Positions 1 through 14,100 of a stretch of 19,033 nt of DNA are shown piece by piece. A program made the translations under genes and the position numbers. The number at the start of each line of letters is the position of its first letter. Positions within the stretch are counted from its first letter, which is position 1. Source of the stretch: Planctomycetaceae bacterium (GTDB taxonomy: Bacteria > Planctomycetota > Planctomycetia > Pirellulales > Thermoguttaceae); assembly GCA_031282385.1 (NCBI GenBank), contig JAITDV010000370.1:1-19033 (forward strand), in the 5' to 3' direction. Below the pieces are notes generated by a model. That model worked only from the letters and a program-made list of their open reading frames with translations. It was not told the DNA's origin and did no database searches.

Positions 1-3000
1 ATTGTTACGGTTTGACCGGCGTATGTTTTGGCGGGCGAAACAGAGACATTTAAGTTCGGCGCAATTGTGTCTTCAACAACTTTGATATTGAAAGTTTTTG
101 AAACAACATCGCCGCGTCCGTCGCTTACTGAAACTGTAACGGGATAATTTTCGTTACGAATATTATCGCGTGCAGGCGTCCAAGTTAATTGTCCGGTTGC
201 GGAGTCAATTATTATGCCGAGATTTCTTGAGGCTTCGTCAATTGAATATGAGAGTTTATCGTTGTTGTCATCTTTGGCGGAAATATCGTACAAAAATTTA
301 CTGCCGGCGGTTACAACTTGATCACTGATGTTTTTGATTTCGGGCAAAACATTTGCTCCCGTTAAAACCAAAGTAAACGTTCCGTTGATTTCGTCCTTGC
401 CGTCTGAAACAATAACCTTGACCGGAACATTTTGACCAATATAACCATCCGGCGATTCCCAAGTTACGAGTCCGGTTGTTGAATCGATTATTAATCCGCG
501 AGCGACAGATGCGCCGTCAAGCTTATAAGTCAACTTATCGCCGTTGTCCCAATCCGCCGCTCCAACTTGGAACGACCAACCTTTGCCGATTTCAACATAT
601 TGACTTTCAAGTTGTGTGAAATACGGTTTGTTGTTTGGAGCGGTTGCGAAAACTTGTATCGGTATCGTCATCGCAACTCCGCGACCGGATTCGTTGAACA
701 CATTTATTTGTATTGCGAAAACGCCTTCCGATTGCGGCGTCCATGTTAATTGTCCGGTGTCTTTGTCAATAGTTGCGCCGTAGGTTTCGCCGGAAATTGA
801 ATATTTTAATTTTTCATTTTGCGGATCAGTTGCTTTGACTTGGTAAGTGTAAGGCTGCTCGATTACCGCCAAAGGAATTTCACTCGGCGTAATTGTCGGA
901 GGCTGCGCAACACTACGAATCGCAAGCTCAAACGTTTGATCTGAAATCGCGCCATACGCATCAATTGCACGAATTGTAACCGAAACTTTTTGACCAAGTA
1001 ACGCACTCGTCGGCGTCCAGATGATTTCGGCATTCTGATTATTTTGGCTAATAGTCATTCCCGCCGGCGCGTTGACAAGATTAAACGTTACAGAATCTCC
1101 ATCGGGATCAATTGCCGTTGGTTTGTAATTTAAGGTCTTATTGACAAGCACGCTTTCTGGCGGAGTTGAAGTGAATACAGGTTGCCCGTTCACACGCTGC
1201 GCGACAACCTCAATCGTAAATGTATATTCCACAGCGTTTTTGCCATCGTCAATTTTCACGCTAAACGAAACTTGTCCTTCACTTATCGGATTCCATTCGA
1301 TTCGTCCGCCGCTGCTTATCGTCATTCCGTCCGGTGCATTTGTCAAACTAAACGTAACAACATCATTTTCAGGATCAGTTGCTGCAAGTTGAAAAACGAA
1401 AGGCTTGTTGACGGGAATTGTTGACGGCGGATTGTTTGTGATTTGCGGCGGTTCGTTTGGAATATTCGGATCGATTATTTGTAACGAAAATTGTCGTCGA
1501 GCAATCGCACCTTCCGCATCAGCCGCAATTATCGTTACGTTAAATTGTCCCGCAACAGGTTCGCTCCATTTGATAATTCCATCATCATCAATTATCATGC
1601 CTTCAGGTGCATTTTCAAGTTTATAAGTCAACTTGCCGCCATTTGGATCATCAGCGGTAATTTGCGCAACATATTCTTGACCAACTTGACCATCCGCATT
1701 CGTCGGCAATCCGGCAATCACCGGCGGCGCATTATTCGCAACAGGCAGCGTAATAATTTGCGCAACAGAATCTCGTCCGTCTGTTGCGATAATCTTAAAC
1801 GTGAATTGTCCGGCAAACCGCGGCGTCCACGTCAACTTGCCCGTGTCCTTGTCAATTGAAATATCACTCCGCGCAAATTCAGGAATATCTGAAACATCAA
1901 TCGACCACTCAATCTTGTCCCCATCAATATCACTTGCCGACGCCTGATAAACATACTCGCGATCTTTCATTGCGCCGCTTGTCAAGATCGAAGTAATTAC
2001 GGGCGGTGTGTTGGTCGTAATCGGCGGCAAAACATTAAGCGTGAATGATTGGACAACTTCGTTTTCACCGTCCGAAACTATTATCGAAAAATCATATTGA
2101 CCAATTTGAGTTGGATTCCAAGTTAAAATTCCGTCAGAAGAAATCGACGCACCAATCGGAGCGTTGTCAAGTTTATAAGTCAGCTTGCCGCCATTGGGAT
2201 CGAATGCGTTAATTTTGTAACGGTAAATATTCTCAAGCCGAATCTGCTCAATCGGAATTGAAGTAATCACCGGCGGCTCATTGCCCGAAACCTCACGCCC
2301 AATTACACTCAAAGTAAACCGTTGCTCACTCCACGAATCTTTTGAATCAACTGCGCGAATAATAATCTGTTGCTCACAACTTGCATCGAATAGTAATTCA
2401 AGTTTACCTTCCGCGATTTCTTGCATGATTTCACCATCAGCATTGACAAGATAAAAAATCGCAGAGCTGCCATCGGCGGTATTAGCATTAAGCTGATACT
2501 TCCACGTTTCGCCGACATAAGCTGGACCAGTTGGTTTTGAAGTTATAGTTGGCTGAACCTCCGCAACTTGCCGAGCTTTAACAGAGAGCGAGAACGACTG
2601 TGAACTTTGGTTGCCGCTATCATCTTTTACGAAAATTTTTATAACAAATTCACCAGTTGCATCCGGTATCCACGTCAAATAACCATTCGCGTCAATATTG
2701 ATTCCGCGTTCCAGCGCCGCTTCGTCAATTTTGACTTGCGGAATTGAACCATCGAAAGTTTTCGCTTCAACTTGATACGAATATCTTTCGTCCACATAAG
2801 CAGGTCCCGTCGGCACAGACGAAATTATCGGCACGTCAATTTGAGCCTGTCTCTCCATCGCATTGACCAAGAAAGATTGCTCACAGAAGAATCCGTTCTC
2901 ATCTTCCGCCCGAATTGTAAAGCCTTTCTCTCCAACTTCTTCCGGCGTCCACTCTATCGTACCGTCAATTTGCGCCTTTTCGCCATTCGCATCTACCAAC

Positions 3001-5190
3001 CAATAAGTAATCTTGTCCTGTTCAGGATCACTTGCGTTGACAGAATAAGACCACTTCTCGCCGACATACGCAGGTCCCGCCGGCTTCGACTTGATTTCAG
3101 GCGGTCGCGAAATTATCGGTTTCGGGTTGACCGGCAACTCAAATTTTTGAGTTGACACATTTCCATTGTTATCATTTATCTTAACAATAATTGTCTGCCC
3201 CCCCGCAACAGTCGGCGTCCATTGCAACAAACCATTCCGATCAATCGTAACCCCAACATTCGCCGAAATCTCGTCAACCGAATAAACCAAAACATCGCCA
3301 TCCGGATCATAAACATCAACCTGATACTGATACTTTGACCCAACTTGAGCATGTCCCGTCGGAATCGAAGTAATCACCGGCGGCAAGTTTTGCACAACTC
3401 TCTCCACAGCACTCAAGGTGAAAGATTGCTCCGTCCAATCACCGCGCTCATTCTCAACACGAATCGTAAACCGCTTCGTACCAGTTGCCGTCGGCTGCCA
3501 TTGCAAAACACCGTCCTCAATCGGAGTCAACGTACCATTATCTTCGACGGCATAAATTTTGATCGCATAATTGTTGGGATCACTTGCGTCAATCTTATAC
3601 GTCCACAGCTCGCCGACATACGCAGGTCCGAATGGCTCAGATGTTATTGCCGGCGGATAAGCAGCAACAGCTTTTGCTTGTGCCTGAATTGAGAACGATT
3701 GCGTTACGCCAATTTTATTTTGATCAATCAACTTAATTGTAATCGCCGCTTCACCAACACTGTCCGGCGTCCAGCTAATCGTGTTGCCCTCAATCGTAAT
3801 TCCTCTTGCAATTGAAATTGTATCAAGTTCTAAATGATACGTTCCATCAATCAAATCCGTCGTAACTTCATAACACCACTTCTCACCAACAAACGCTGGT
3901 CCCTTCGGCGTTGAGGTGATTTGCGGAGGAACAAGATTTTCAGTTACGTTTAATATGAATGCTTGGTTTTCATAACCGCCGCGACCATCGTCAACTGTTA
4001 TTATTACTTCATATTGACCGATTTTTTCCGGTGTCCACGAGAGGATTCCTGTTTTAGTATCAATGTTCAAACCATTTTTGATCGATACAGGATCAATTGA
4101 GTAATTCAAATTATCTCCATCGGCGTCGTTGGCGGCAAGCTTATATTGCCAAGGTTTACCGACAATAGGTGAAGTTATCGGGCATGAGTTGATCACAGGT
4201 TTTTGATTTTCGTCAAAAACACCAACATAGAAAATCAATGAATTAAAACAACCATAGCCATCATTTACAAACACAGTAATCGAATTCCATCCTAGTTGTT
4301 CCATAGTTGGTAACCAAAACAACTCACCGTTATTCGAATCAATAAAAACACCTTCGGGAGCATCACCCAAAGAAAAAATCAATTTATCATTTTCGGGATC
4401 AGTTGCCTGAATTTTTGTACGATAATAATTTCCAACATTTGCAAATTGTAACGGCACGGACATAATCGACGGAGCATGATTTACAGAAATCAAATAATTT
4501 GAAACATTGACCGCAAACTCCATAGTTGTTTTTCCGCCGCGTTGGTCTGTAACTAAAACCTTTATTTCGTAAATTTGAGAAGCTGCATCTAAAGGAACAG
4601 ACCAATCAATTTTTCCCGTTCTGTGATCGATTACCATTCCGCTTGGCGGCTCAATAAGATGATAAGACAAAATATCACCTTCCGGATCGCTTGCCTGTAC
4701 TTGCCACGAAACATTTCTACCTACGGCGACTTCGCTATCGTATATTTTTTCAATGATCGGCGTATTATTACCTGCGTTGCTGTCAGTAACATTGACAGTA
4801 TAAGTCTGCTCATCAACACCGCCGCGTCCATCTTCAGCACGAACAGTAAAAGTGTAAGAGCCTGTTTGATTTGGATTCCATTTTATTGCGCCTGTTTGAG
4901 AATTGATTGTTGCGTCTTCAGGTGCAACCGGCATACTGTAAGTAATCAAATCACCATCAGGATCAATCGCTTGCAACAAATAAAAATGACCATTATTTAC
5001 ACGAACAGGAATTGACCCCAAAATTTCGCCCGTCACTTGGTTCGTAAACTGTAAATCAAAATAATCACTTGAACCATTTCCCGTAACTTCAACATTAAAT
5101 ACCGCAGTTTCGCCCGGATTTACGCCTATATTGACTCCGGTTGTATTTTTGACATTTACATCTTCCTTAGATGGGCTGACATCAATATCC
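1..5190 (-). repeat. Array of about 18 Ig/cadherin-like repeats (continues past left edge)
   Basis: Units of roughly 90 residues (about 270-290 bp). Each opens like PPVITSxPxxxAxVGxxYxYxVxAxDPDGDxLxYxL, continues xxPxGMxIDxxTGxIxWTP and ends GxYxxTIxAxDGxGxxxxQxFxLxV. This is the putative Ig (He_PIG) or dystroglycan/cadherin-like pattern. Approximate unit starts, right to left: 5195, 4780, 4480, 4210, 3930, 3665, 3395, 3115, 2845, 2560, 2290, 2010, 1735, 1445, 1175, 910, 640 and 350, with a further unit beginning at about 75. Units between 2290 and 3930 share a GPAYVGE loop. The acidic DPDGD/DPEND motifs suggest calcium binding. Confidence 0.85.
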
Positions 5191-8100
5191 ATAGGTTGCG
5201 ACGCCGTACCGCCAAGATTAGAAATAAAAATCGTCGTATCAAGAATATTATCACTTGCATCTGCGACAATGAAAGTTAATTTATGACCAGTACTGCCAGT
5301 TTCAAAAGTTTTCACAAAAGTTAAAACACCACTCTGAGGATCACTAGGATCATTCAAAAGAATACCATCTAATTCCGTTCCCACAACATATTGCATATTC
5401 GGATGATCAATATTGATTGGAAGCTCATTATATTTTGCAATATTTTCACCATCAATCAAAAGTCCAAATCCATCGATATAACTCGATCTCTGATATTCTG
5501 GATATTCATCTGAACCAAAAACAAGATTAAAAATTAGTGTATCATAACCAGGAAGCATATCAAAATAAATATCAAATTGTGTAACATCATAATGATTTGT
5601 TTTACCTGTAATTTGTGAGAGAATACCTCTTTGTTCCTCTGTTTGATAATTGCCGTATCCGAATGAATTTCCCTCGTTTATGCTATCCCCACTTCCATAG
5701 TCTGCAGCATTGCCCGATGACAGAACAATACCATATTGCCCCATTCCATAAGTTTCGTTATTGTTCACATAGTAACCAGTCGATACAACATCACCATAAT
5801 AATTATCATTATAACTTTGACCCTGCAATTTTATATCATTAACTTTGATACCGGTTGTCCCGCCTGACAACAACATATTAAGTAATTTTTGTGCGTCTGT
5901 TTCATTGTAAACGACCATTTTATCGGGTTCGCCTTCAGGTAAAACTTCAATTGATGTTTGAACTGCGGCAATATCAATTTCAACAACCACATTAGCAATT
6001 TCACCCGCTGCAAGCTCTAAATCAATTGCGTTTGGATGAACCGTTCCAGCAGATTCATCAGCTTCACCTTGTAAAACATGATGCGTGCTTGGTTCAGTAA
6101 CAATTATTGGCGGACGATTTGCTATGTCGGCATGGACGCCGATAATGTATTCTTGTAATGCGGTGCCGCCTTTGTTGTCATTGGTTTCGAGAATGACTGT
6201 AATTGTTTTGCCGATGAGCTCAACCGGCGGATTCCATGAGACTTTGCCGTCGGGTGTAACAATGATTTGGTGTGTTGCGTGATAGGCGTCGAGCGAAACT
6301 CCAGTGTCAGTTACAAAAGCACTAATCAGTTTAAATATGAGTTCGTCGCCGTCGGGGTCTGTTGCGTTTGCGTTGTAATGATAAATTGAACCGAAGAACG
6401 CTTCCGTTTCTGGGGTTGATGTGAAGTACGGCGGACGATTGATATTTTTTGTTACAGTTATTGTGAAAATTTGTTCATCATAAAGTCCCTCCGAGTCATA
6501 AACACGAATCATTACCGCATGAACGCCGATATCAGATTCATTTGTTTCCCATGTTATTTGTCCTGTTTTTTCGTTGACAATTAAGGCTTCGGGACCTGCG
6601 ACTTTTTCGTAACGTAAAATATCTTTTTCTGGATCAATTGCGTTTGCGAGATGGATGTACTCGTTGCCCGCAGTGATTTCTGTATTCGCAGATTCATTCA
6701 CGAATTTTGGAGCTTTGTTGACATGGGCAAAAACAATTAAGTCATAAGTGAATTGCACACGATCAGGATTCAAAAATTGCAAGTCCAACCCTTTGATGAT
6801 TTCATTAGCTGTGAATGTGTAATCTTGCCCTGAAAACGCGAAATGTGAAACGTCGAAATAAACAATTCCGTCAGGTGTTGTCCCGTCGTAATTGACCGCC
6901 GAAACAGATGGGTCTGAAATATTTTTTATGCCGACAAGAATCGGTCCCCGAAATTCCCGATAACTTATATTTGTCAAGATCAAACCTGCACGGAGAATAT
7001 TTTGTTTGTCGTTGAAAGTTGTTTGTTCGTATTCTATTTTGATGTTGGATGTGATGTCTTGAATGTGTGCAAAATCAATTTGTTGCCGAAGGTTTGCGTT
7101 TTCCTGCGGCGTCGTATTTGAAGTATTCGCAAATGGAGATTCAATAAAACTCAATACTGGATTAAGTTCTACAGAAGTTCGTGTGTCTGCGTCATTATTT
7201 ACCAGCCTCACAATTAACGTTGCGCTAATTCCGGTTTCGAGATTCGACAGATCAAGAATAATCCGACCGGCGGCGGAATCGTATAAAACGCCTGATGCGA
7301 GAGTTGTTCCGGCATTTTCTGTAACGTTAATGTATCCATCGCGTGTTGTTTTGATCGTAGCAACAAGCGGCGTACCGTCGTTATCAACCAACGCAACTTC
7401 AAAAGCATCATTGATCAAGTTTTCACTTTGTCCATCAAATTGCAAATTGCGAATATCGAGAACAATTGCCCGATTCGAATTAGGTACATTAAACGTTGTG
7501 CGAAATTCTGTCAAGAAACGATCATCTTCGATCAATTTGATCCATTCGATTTGTGCGGCACGTACAAGAACATTGATTGAGTTTGCGTTCCAATTTCCGT
7601 CCTCGTCTGTTGCGATTGCGTTGATTTTGAAATTGCCTGCGTTTTTATAAATGTGTTTAACTTGCGAAGGATTGCCTTCGACAATCGACTTCGTTCCGTC
7701 GCCCCAATTGATCTCCCAAGACGTAATTGTGTCGTCTCCCGGATCGGCGTTGAATAGTTGTAACGAATATTCATCGTTTGGTTTCGACGTTGATTCGCCG
7801 CTAATTGTAAGCGTTGGTGCAACATTGCGGACAAGAATTTCTTTTGCGATTTCAATAATTTTCGTTACATTATTTTGTTCTTTGACCGCAATAATATTGA
7901 TTGAAAAATTTTCATCGCCATCGGCATAAACATGCGCCGCTTTATTTAACGAGCCTTCAACGATTTCAGACTTACCGTCGCCCCAATTGATTTCCCATTG
8001 CAAAATTTTTGCGTTATTCGCATTGAGGTTGAGCGTATATTCACGTCCTTCAAAAATTTCAGGATCGCCCGAAACCCAAGGAACCGCGTGTTGAACAACT

Positions 8101-11100
8101 TCAACATCAACCGTGTTGGCGTTCCATGTTCCGTCCTCATCTGTTGCAGTTGCGGCAATTGTGAATTGACCTGATGACTTATAAATATGCGAAACATTTT
8201 GAGGATTGCCTTCAACAACAGATTGCGTTCCATCGCCCCAATCTATTGTCCAAGACGTAATCGTATCTTCACCTGGATCGCTGCTGGATAATTGTAACGA
8301 ATATTCTTCATCCGGTTTTGTTGCCGCATTGCCGCTAATAACAAGTTCAGGGGCAACATTGCGTACAACAATCTCTTTCGTTAATTCAATTGCCAACTCT
8401 TCAATTTGATTCGGCGTTTGATTTCCGTTTACGATATCGCCGCCGCGATTGTTTTCAATATGTAAACAATCGGCGTAAAATTGATACATACCAGTTGCAT
8501 AAGCTGTGCGAATTTTCCAGATAATTTCGTCAACTGAATATTTGAAATTCACATTCGGATTTGACGCATTCAAAAGAGCCGCCGCTGATTCCCGCCATAA
8601 TGCTTTTATTCCGTTGCCGTACCAATCGCTTGGATTGTCAACACTATTCAACGCGTTCAAAAGCGTTCCCGCCGACCAACACGAGTAAACGCCGAAAGTA
8701 ATCTCAAACGAATCTGCCGGATTGAAAATTGTCCATTGTGTCAAATTCGTTTTCCAGTAATCAGCAGAGAATCCCTCCGCAATATTGCTCGTATCGTTAC
8801 GCGGAATTAACTGTTCTTTGATTGCGTTGACTGTAATTGTGAATTTATTATCGCCGTCGGCGTAAATGTGAGTAATTTGTGCAACAGAAATATCAACAAC
8901 TTGTTTTTCACTGCCGTCGCCCCAATCGATTTCCCACCGCAAGATATCCGCATCGTTTTTGTGTAAGTCAAGAGTATATTCACGTCCTTCAAGAACTTCA
9001 GGATCGCCCGAAACCCACGGCGTTTTCACAAGAATCCTGATCGGCGGAATTACAACATTTATCGTTACAGAATTAGCTCGCCAAGTTCCATCCTCATCAG
9101 TTGCTGTTGCGGTTATTGTGTATTCGCCAACATTATCGTACACAAAACTTGTCTGCGGCGGATTGCCTTCAACAATTGTCTTTTGACCATTGCCCCAATC
9201 AATCTCCCAAGATGTAATCGTGTCAATTCCAGGATCAATACTGTCAAGATTCAAAACATAAACGGCGCCGGGTACAGACTCTGTTGAACCTGAAATTATA
9301 AGCTCTGGAGCAATATTGCGGACTGTGATTGTTTTTGTGAGATTGATTTCAACTTCGCTTTTTTGACCGGACGAAATTTTTCCGCCGTAACAATTCGCCG
9401 TTTTGAAAAGATTAGCGTAATAGTCAAATTGACCGGTCGAGTATGCCAGTTGCACGAATGAAACGACATTATTGTACGAGTAACAATAATTCACGCCCCA
9501 ATGCGAAACGTTGAGCAACGCTGCGGTTGACTCGCGCCAAAATTCAGAAAGCGGATCATTGCCTGCACTTTTAAGCGACTGCATCAAAGAACCCGGACTT
9601 TGAAAATTGTTATAATTTTGCAACCCGAAAATTGACGTGTAATAATCATTCGACTGATAGAAACACCAATTAGAAGGATATTGTTTCCAGTACGAATATG
9701 TCAAACCTTCGCCTTGATTACTTGATGAATTTTTTGTTACGCTCTTGACCGCGGCAATACTGATTTCAAATGTTGCGTCTCCATCGGCGTAAAGATGTGT
9801 TGCGTTTGTTGCCGTGCCATCAACTGTTTCAATTGCGCTGCCGTCGCCCCAATTGATCTCCCAACGTAAAATATCCGCGTTATTATTGTGCAAGTCAAGA
9901 ATGTAAGTTCGACCTTCAAAAATTTCAGGATCGCCCGAAACCCACGGCGTTCCTTTGGCAATTCCATTTTCCGTTACAGAAATTTGAACGTCTAAATTAT
10001 TCGAATGCCATGTTCCGTCCTCGTCGGTTGCAGTTGCGGAGATTTTGAAATTACCGCCGTTTTTGTAAGTGTGCGAAACGGACGTCACGCCGCTTTTGAT
10101 TGAAGATTGCGTGCCGTCGCCCCAATTTATTGTCCAAGATGTTATCGTATCATTTCCGACATCGGCGCTGAATAATTGTAACAAATATTCAGCACCGGCA
10201 ACTGAACGCGATTCGCCTGAAATTCTAAGCGTTGGGGCGACGTTTTTAATGCAAAGAGTTTTTTGTAGATTTGTGATTTTTTCTTGACGTTGTTCACCTG
10301 CTCTGCCGGTATGAATATTGCCGCCGCGTGAATTTTCTGACTTGAGAATAGCTGCATACATTGCATATTGTCCAGACCAATACGCCATTTGAACCATCTC
10401 TTTGATTTCTTGTAACGAATATTTATACTCGATATTCGGATGAGAGGCGTTCAAGATCGCAGCAACAGATTCACGCCAAAGTTCCTTGACCGTGTTGCCG
10501 TAATAATCATACGCTTTATCGTTACAATTAATCGCATCAGACAACGTACCCGCTGGAACATAAGCCGGTACATTGAAAAATGACTCATAATTTGCGTTCA
10601 AATCAATTTGCCAATCGTCACTGTGAGACTTCCAATAGTTGACCGAAAAACCTTCCGTACCAAGATCAGTTGGCGGAATTATTATCTCTTCAACTGCTTT
10701 AACAGCAATATTATAAACTTCATCTCCATCGGCAAAAAAATGCGTTGCGCTTGTCGCTGTTCCGTCAATCGTTTCATTTATTCCGTCGCCCCAATTTATC
10801 TCCCAACGTAAAACGTTAACGTCATTCGAATTCAATTCAAGTTTGTATTGACCGCCTTCGCGCATTTCAGGATCACCGGAGATTGTCGGAGTTCCTTGCG
10901 GCGCACATGTTTCATTTTCAATATTTATCGTTGCGCTATTATTATTCGTATCGATATTATAAACCGCTTCGCCAGTTGATGTCTTTTCTGTTGTGTTGTT
11001 GAGAGTTAAGACAACTATTTCAGTCGATTCGTGTTGATAATCGCGGAGCGGATTGACGTCAAGAATGATTTCAGATTGACCAGCTTGAAATGTTGCCGAA

Positions 11101-14100
11101 CCGCTGTATTTACAAGTATAAGGATTCCACGTCAATGTAATTCCATTATAGTCAATATTCGGATTGGCTGTTCCAAAAATCTCAAAATAAACCGTAAGCG
11201 TCTGCGAAAGATCACTCAAACCAGATCGTAAAATTTTGAACTCGCCGCTGTTAAGATTCGTTTCTGAAGCAAAAGCGTCGGTTGCAGTCACTGAAAGATT
11301 CCAGACATTATTTGATACCGGTTCTGCAACTTGTTCGTAAATATTTGCCGCGTCGGTAATTTTGATTTCAGCAGCAGAATCAGAACCAATCTTGTAAAAC
11401 CCGTCTGAATTTGTCAAAGTCAAAACAACCGTCTCCGTCAATTCAGTCAACGAATCTTTTGACGGAGTTATTTTGATAATCGCTTGACGTTGACCGGCTT
11501 GTAGAGTTATGTTTCCAAGATATTTTCCTGTTTCAGAATCAAGAGCCGCATTGACTCCAGTGTAATCAGTATTCAAAACCGCCGTGCCTGAAATCTCAAA
11601 ATAAACCGTAACAGGTTGACTTAAATCATCTGTTGCGGAACGTGAAATTGCAAACTCACCAGAGTTATTTCCGTCTTCGGAGGCGTATTGATCATTTATC
11701 GTAACGTTAATTGTCGGAATCAATGCTACTAAAGACGGCGGCGAATCAGGATCAATAATCTTAACAGAATCTTCGAGCTGAATAGCGGCAGCCGAATTTT
11801 GTGCAAGTGTATAAATCGGGTTACCGTCGTTGTCCGTTTCGTTTGTTGGGAGCAATGTCAGAATTATCGTTTCAATAATTTCCTGATCGGCGTCGGCAAT
11901 CGGCGACACAATTAAACCATACTGTTTTTGACCGGCTTGAAATGTTATGCTCCCGCGATACATGTTTGTTTGCGAATCGTAAACCGCGTCTATTCCAATA
12001 TAATCAACTCCCAGAATCGCAGTGCCTGAAACTTCAAAATCGACCGTCAAGGGTTGCGAAATATCATCGCTGTCAGATCGCGATATAACAAATTCTCCGG
12101 CATTGACGGCATTCTCGGAGGCAAAAGCGTCCGCCGCAACAACTCCGATTTGTTGCGTGTGTTTGACAACAACACCTGGTTCGCTTGATGTGTCAATTAT
12201 AGTTTTGTCCTCAATCTGAATTGTTGCCGAATTCGCATTGTCTATCGCATAACTTGAATCGTTTGCAGACAGAATTGTCAAAACAACAGTTTCTGTTCCT
12301 TCGTCGAATTCGTCAACAAGCGGTGTTATTGATAAAGTAATGTGAGTTTGACCTGATTGAAAAGTCAAGCTGCCGTACCAAGTATCGTTTGCCGAATTAT
12401 ATTCCGCATCAACACCGGAAAAATCAAGATTGGACGATGCCGAACCGCTGATTTCAAAAAATATTGTTAGAGGTTGCGTCAAGTCCGTACTGCCCGCACG
12501 AACAATCACGAACTCGCCTGTATTTTGATTATTCTCCGACGCAAAACCGTCTGACGCAAAAACACCAACTCGCCAACATTGAGACGTATTATCCTCATCA
12601 CCTGCATCAAGAATATTTATCGTTGCGCTATTGTTGCCGACGATTTTATAGTTGCCGTTATTACTTTCAAGAAGCGTCATCGGCAAGATTTCGTCATTTT
12701 CCAAAACACGATCAATCAATCCGAAAATTGGTAAATCAACATAGTTCTGACCGTCCGCAAAACTAATCGTTCCAGTTTGCGACGCAAGATCAAATATGCC
12801 GCCAAATTTGAAATCGGCGTTAAGCGTTGCGGTTGCTTTGGAATTGTCAAATTTGAATTTGACATCAAGACTGCCGGAATTATTGTTACGAAAAATCCGA
12901 ACATAACCGGTCTCACCCTCAAGCGGATTCACAATCTCGCCAATCCAAACTTGCGTAATTGAATCAGAGTCAGAAATATTTATCGTTACGTTAAGTTCGC
13001 CAATGATAAAATAACTGTTAGCAGAATCCGCGTCACCTTGATGCAGACGAATCAAAATATTTTTGTCCGGTTCAACAAGATTATCATTGATCAGCTTAAT
13101 CGTAATATCAACATACTCTTCACCAATACCAAAAGTAATATTGCCGGTATTTTGACCGTAAATCATTCCAGGCAATTTGTCAAAATCTTTGCCAAGAATA
13201 GCCGTACTTGCGTTGGCGTCGTACTCAAACGAAACAGTAAGAGGTTCTTCGGTGTTGCCGCGACGAAGCCGGATAAACGCATCTTGTTCGCCTTCAACTC
13301 CATGTTGAATTGTCTCAACAAAAATTGTTGTCGGACGATCATTATCTTTTATTGTTACAATTGCCTCGAAGCTCTCGTCGAGTTCATATTTACCGTTACC
13401 GGTTGTCAATATGATTCGGATAGTTTTGTCTTTTTCAATTTGAGTATTGTCCAAAACATTAATCGGAATATAAACAGAGCTTTCGCCAACTTTGAATGTA
13501 AACGCACCGAAAGTAGAACCGGCTTGCATGCCTGAAAGTTGTGTAAAATCTTTACCCATCACGGCTGTACTGCCGATTGAGTCAAGAATAAAGTTGAATG
13601 TTAGTTCTGCACGTGAATTGTCCCGATCAACACGAATATAACCATTGTCGCCGCCTTCTACCGCATTTTTAATTTCACCAATACGCAATACCGTCTTAAC
13701 ATCGTCGTCAAAAATAGAGACTTTAGCTGTATTACGTGATTCATCAATATCGTAGATTGTATTAACTCCGCCGACTGTTTCGTCGCCGTGAATTATTGTA
13801 ACAGAAATAGTTCGCGTACCGTCAAGCAAAGAGTTGTCAATAACACGAATAGGAATATCAACAAAAGAAACGCCTTTGGCAAAAGTTACAAAACCTCTTT
13901 TTGTTTGGTTGGAGTTTGTACCTGGCAGATATTCATAATCAGTACCGATAACTGCGGTCGATAATACGTCTATTTCGTAACTAACACGCAACGAAGAATC
14001 AGCATTGTCGCGATAAATCCGAATGTATCCGTTTTCAATATCTTCAGTACCATCTTGCGACGAATCGATCCAGACCGTTGATTTCACATCGTTATCATGA

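Noticed and set aside
1..5190. Regular spacing of about 280 bp suggesting a CRISPR or satellite array
   Set aside because: The period is set by protein repeats of about 90 residues; the DNA of most units is diverged and stays in one reading frame.
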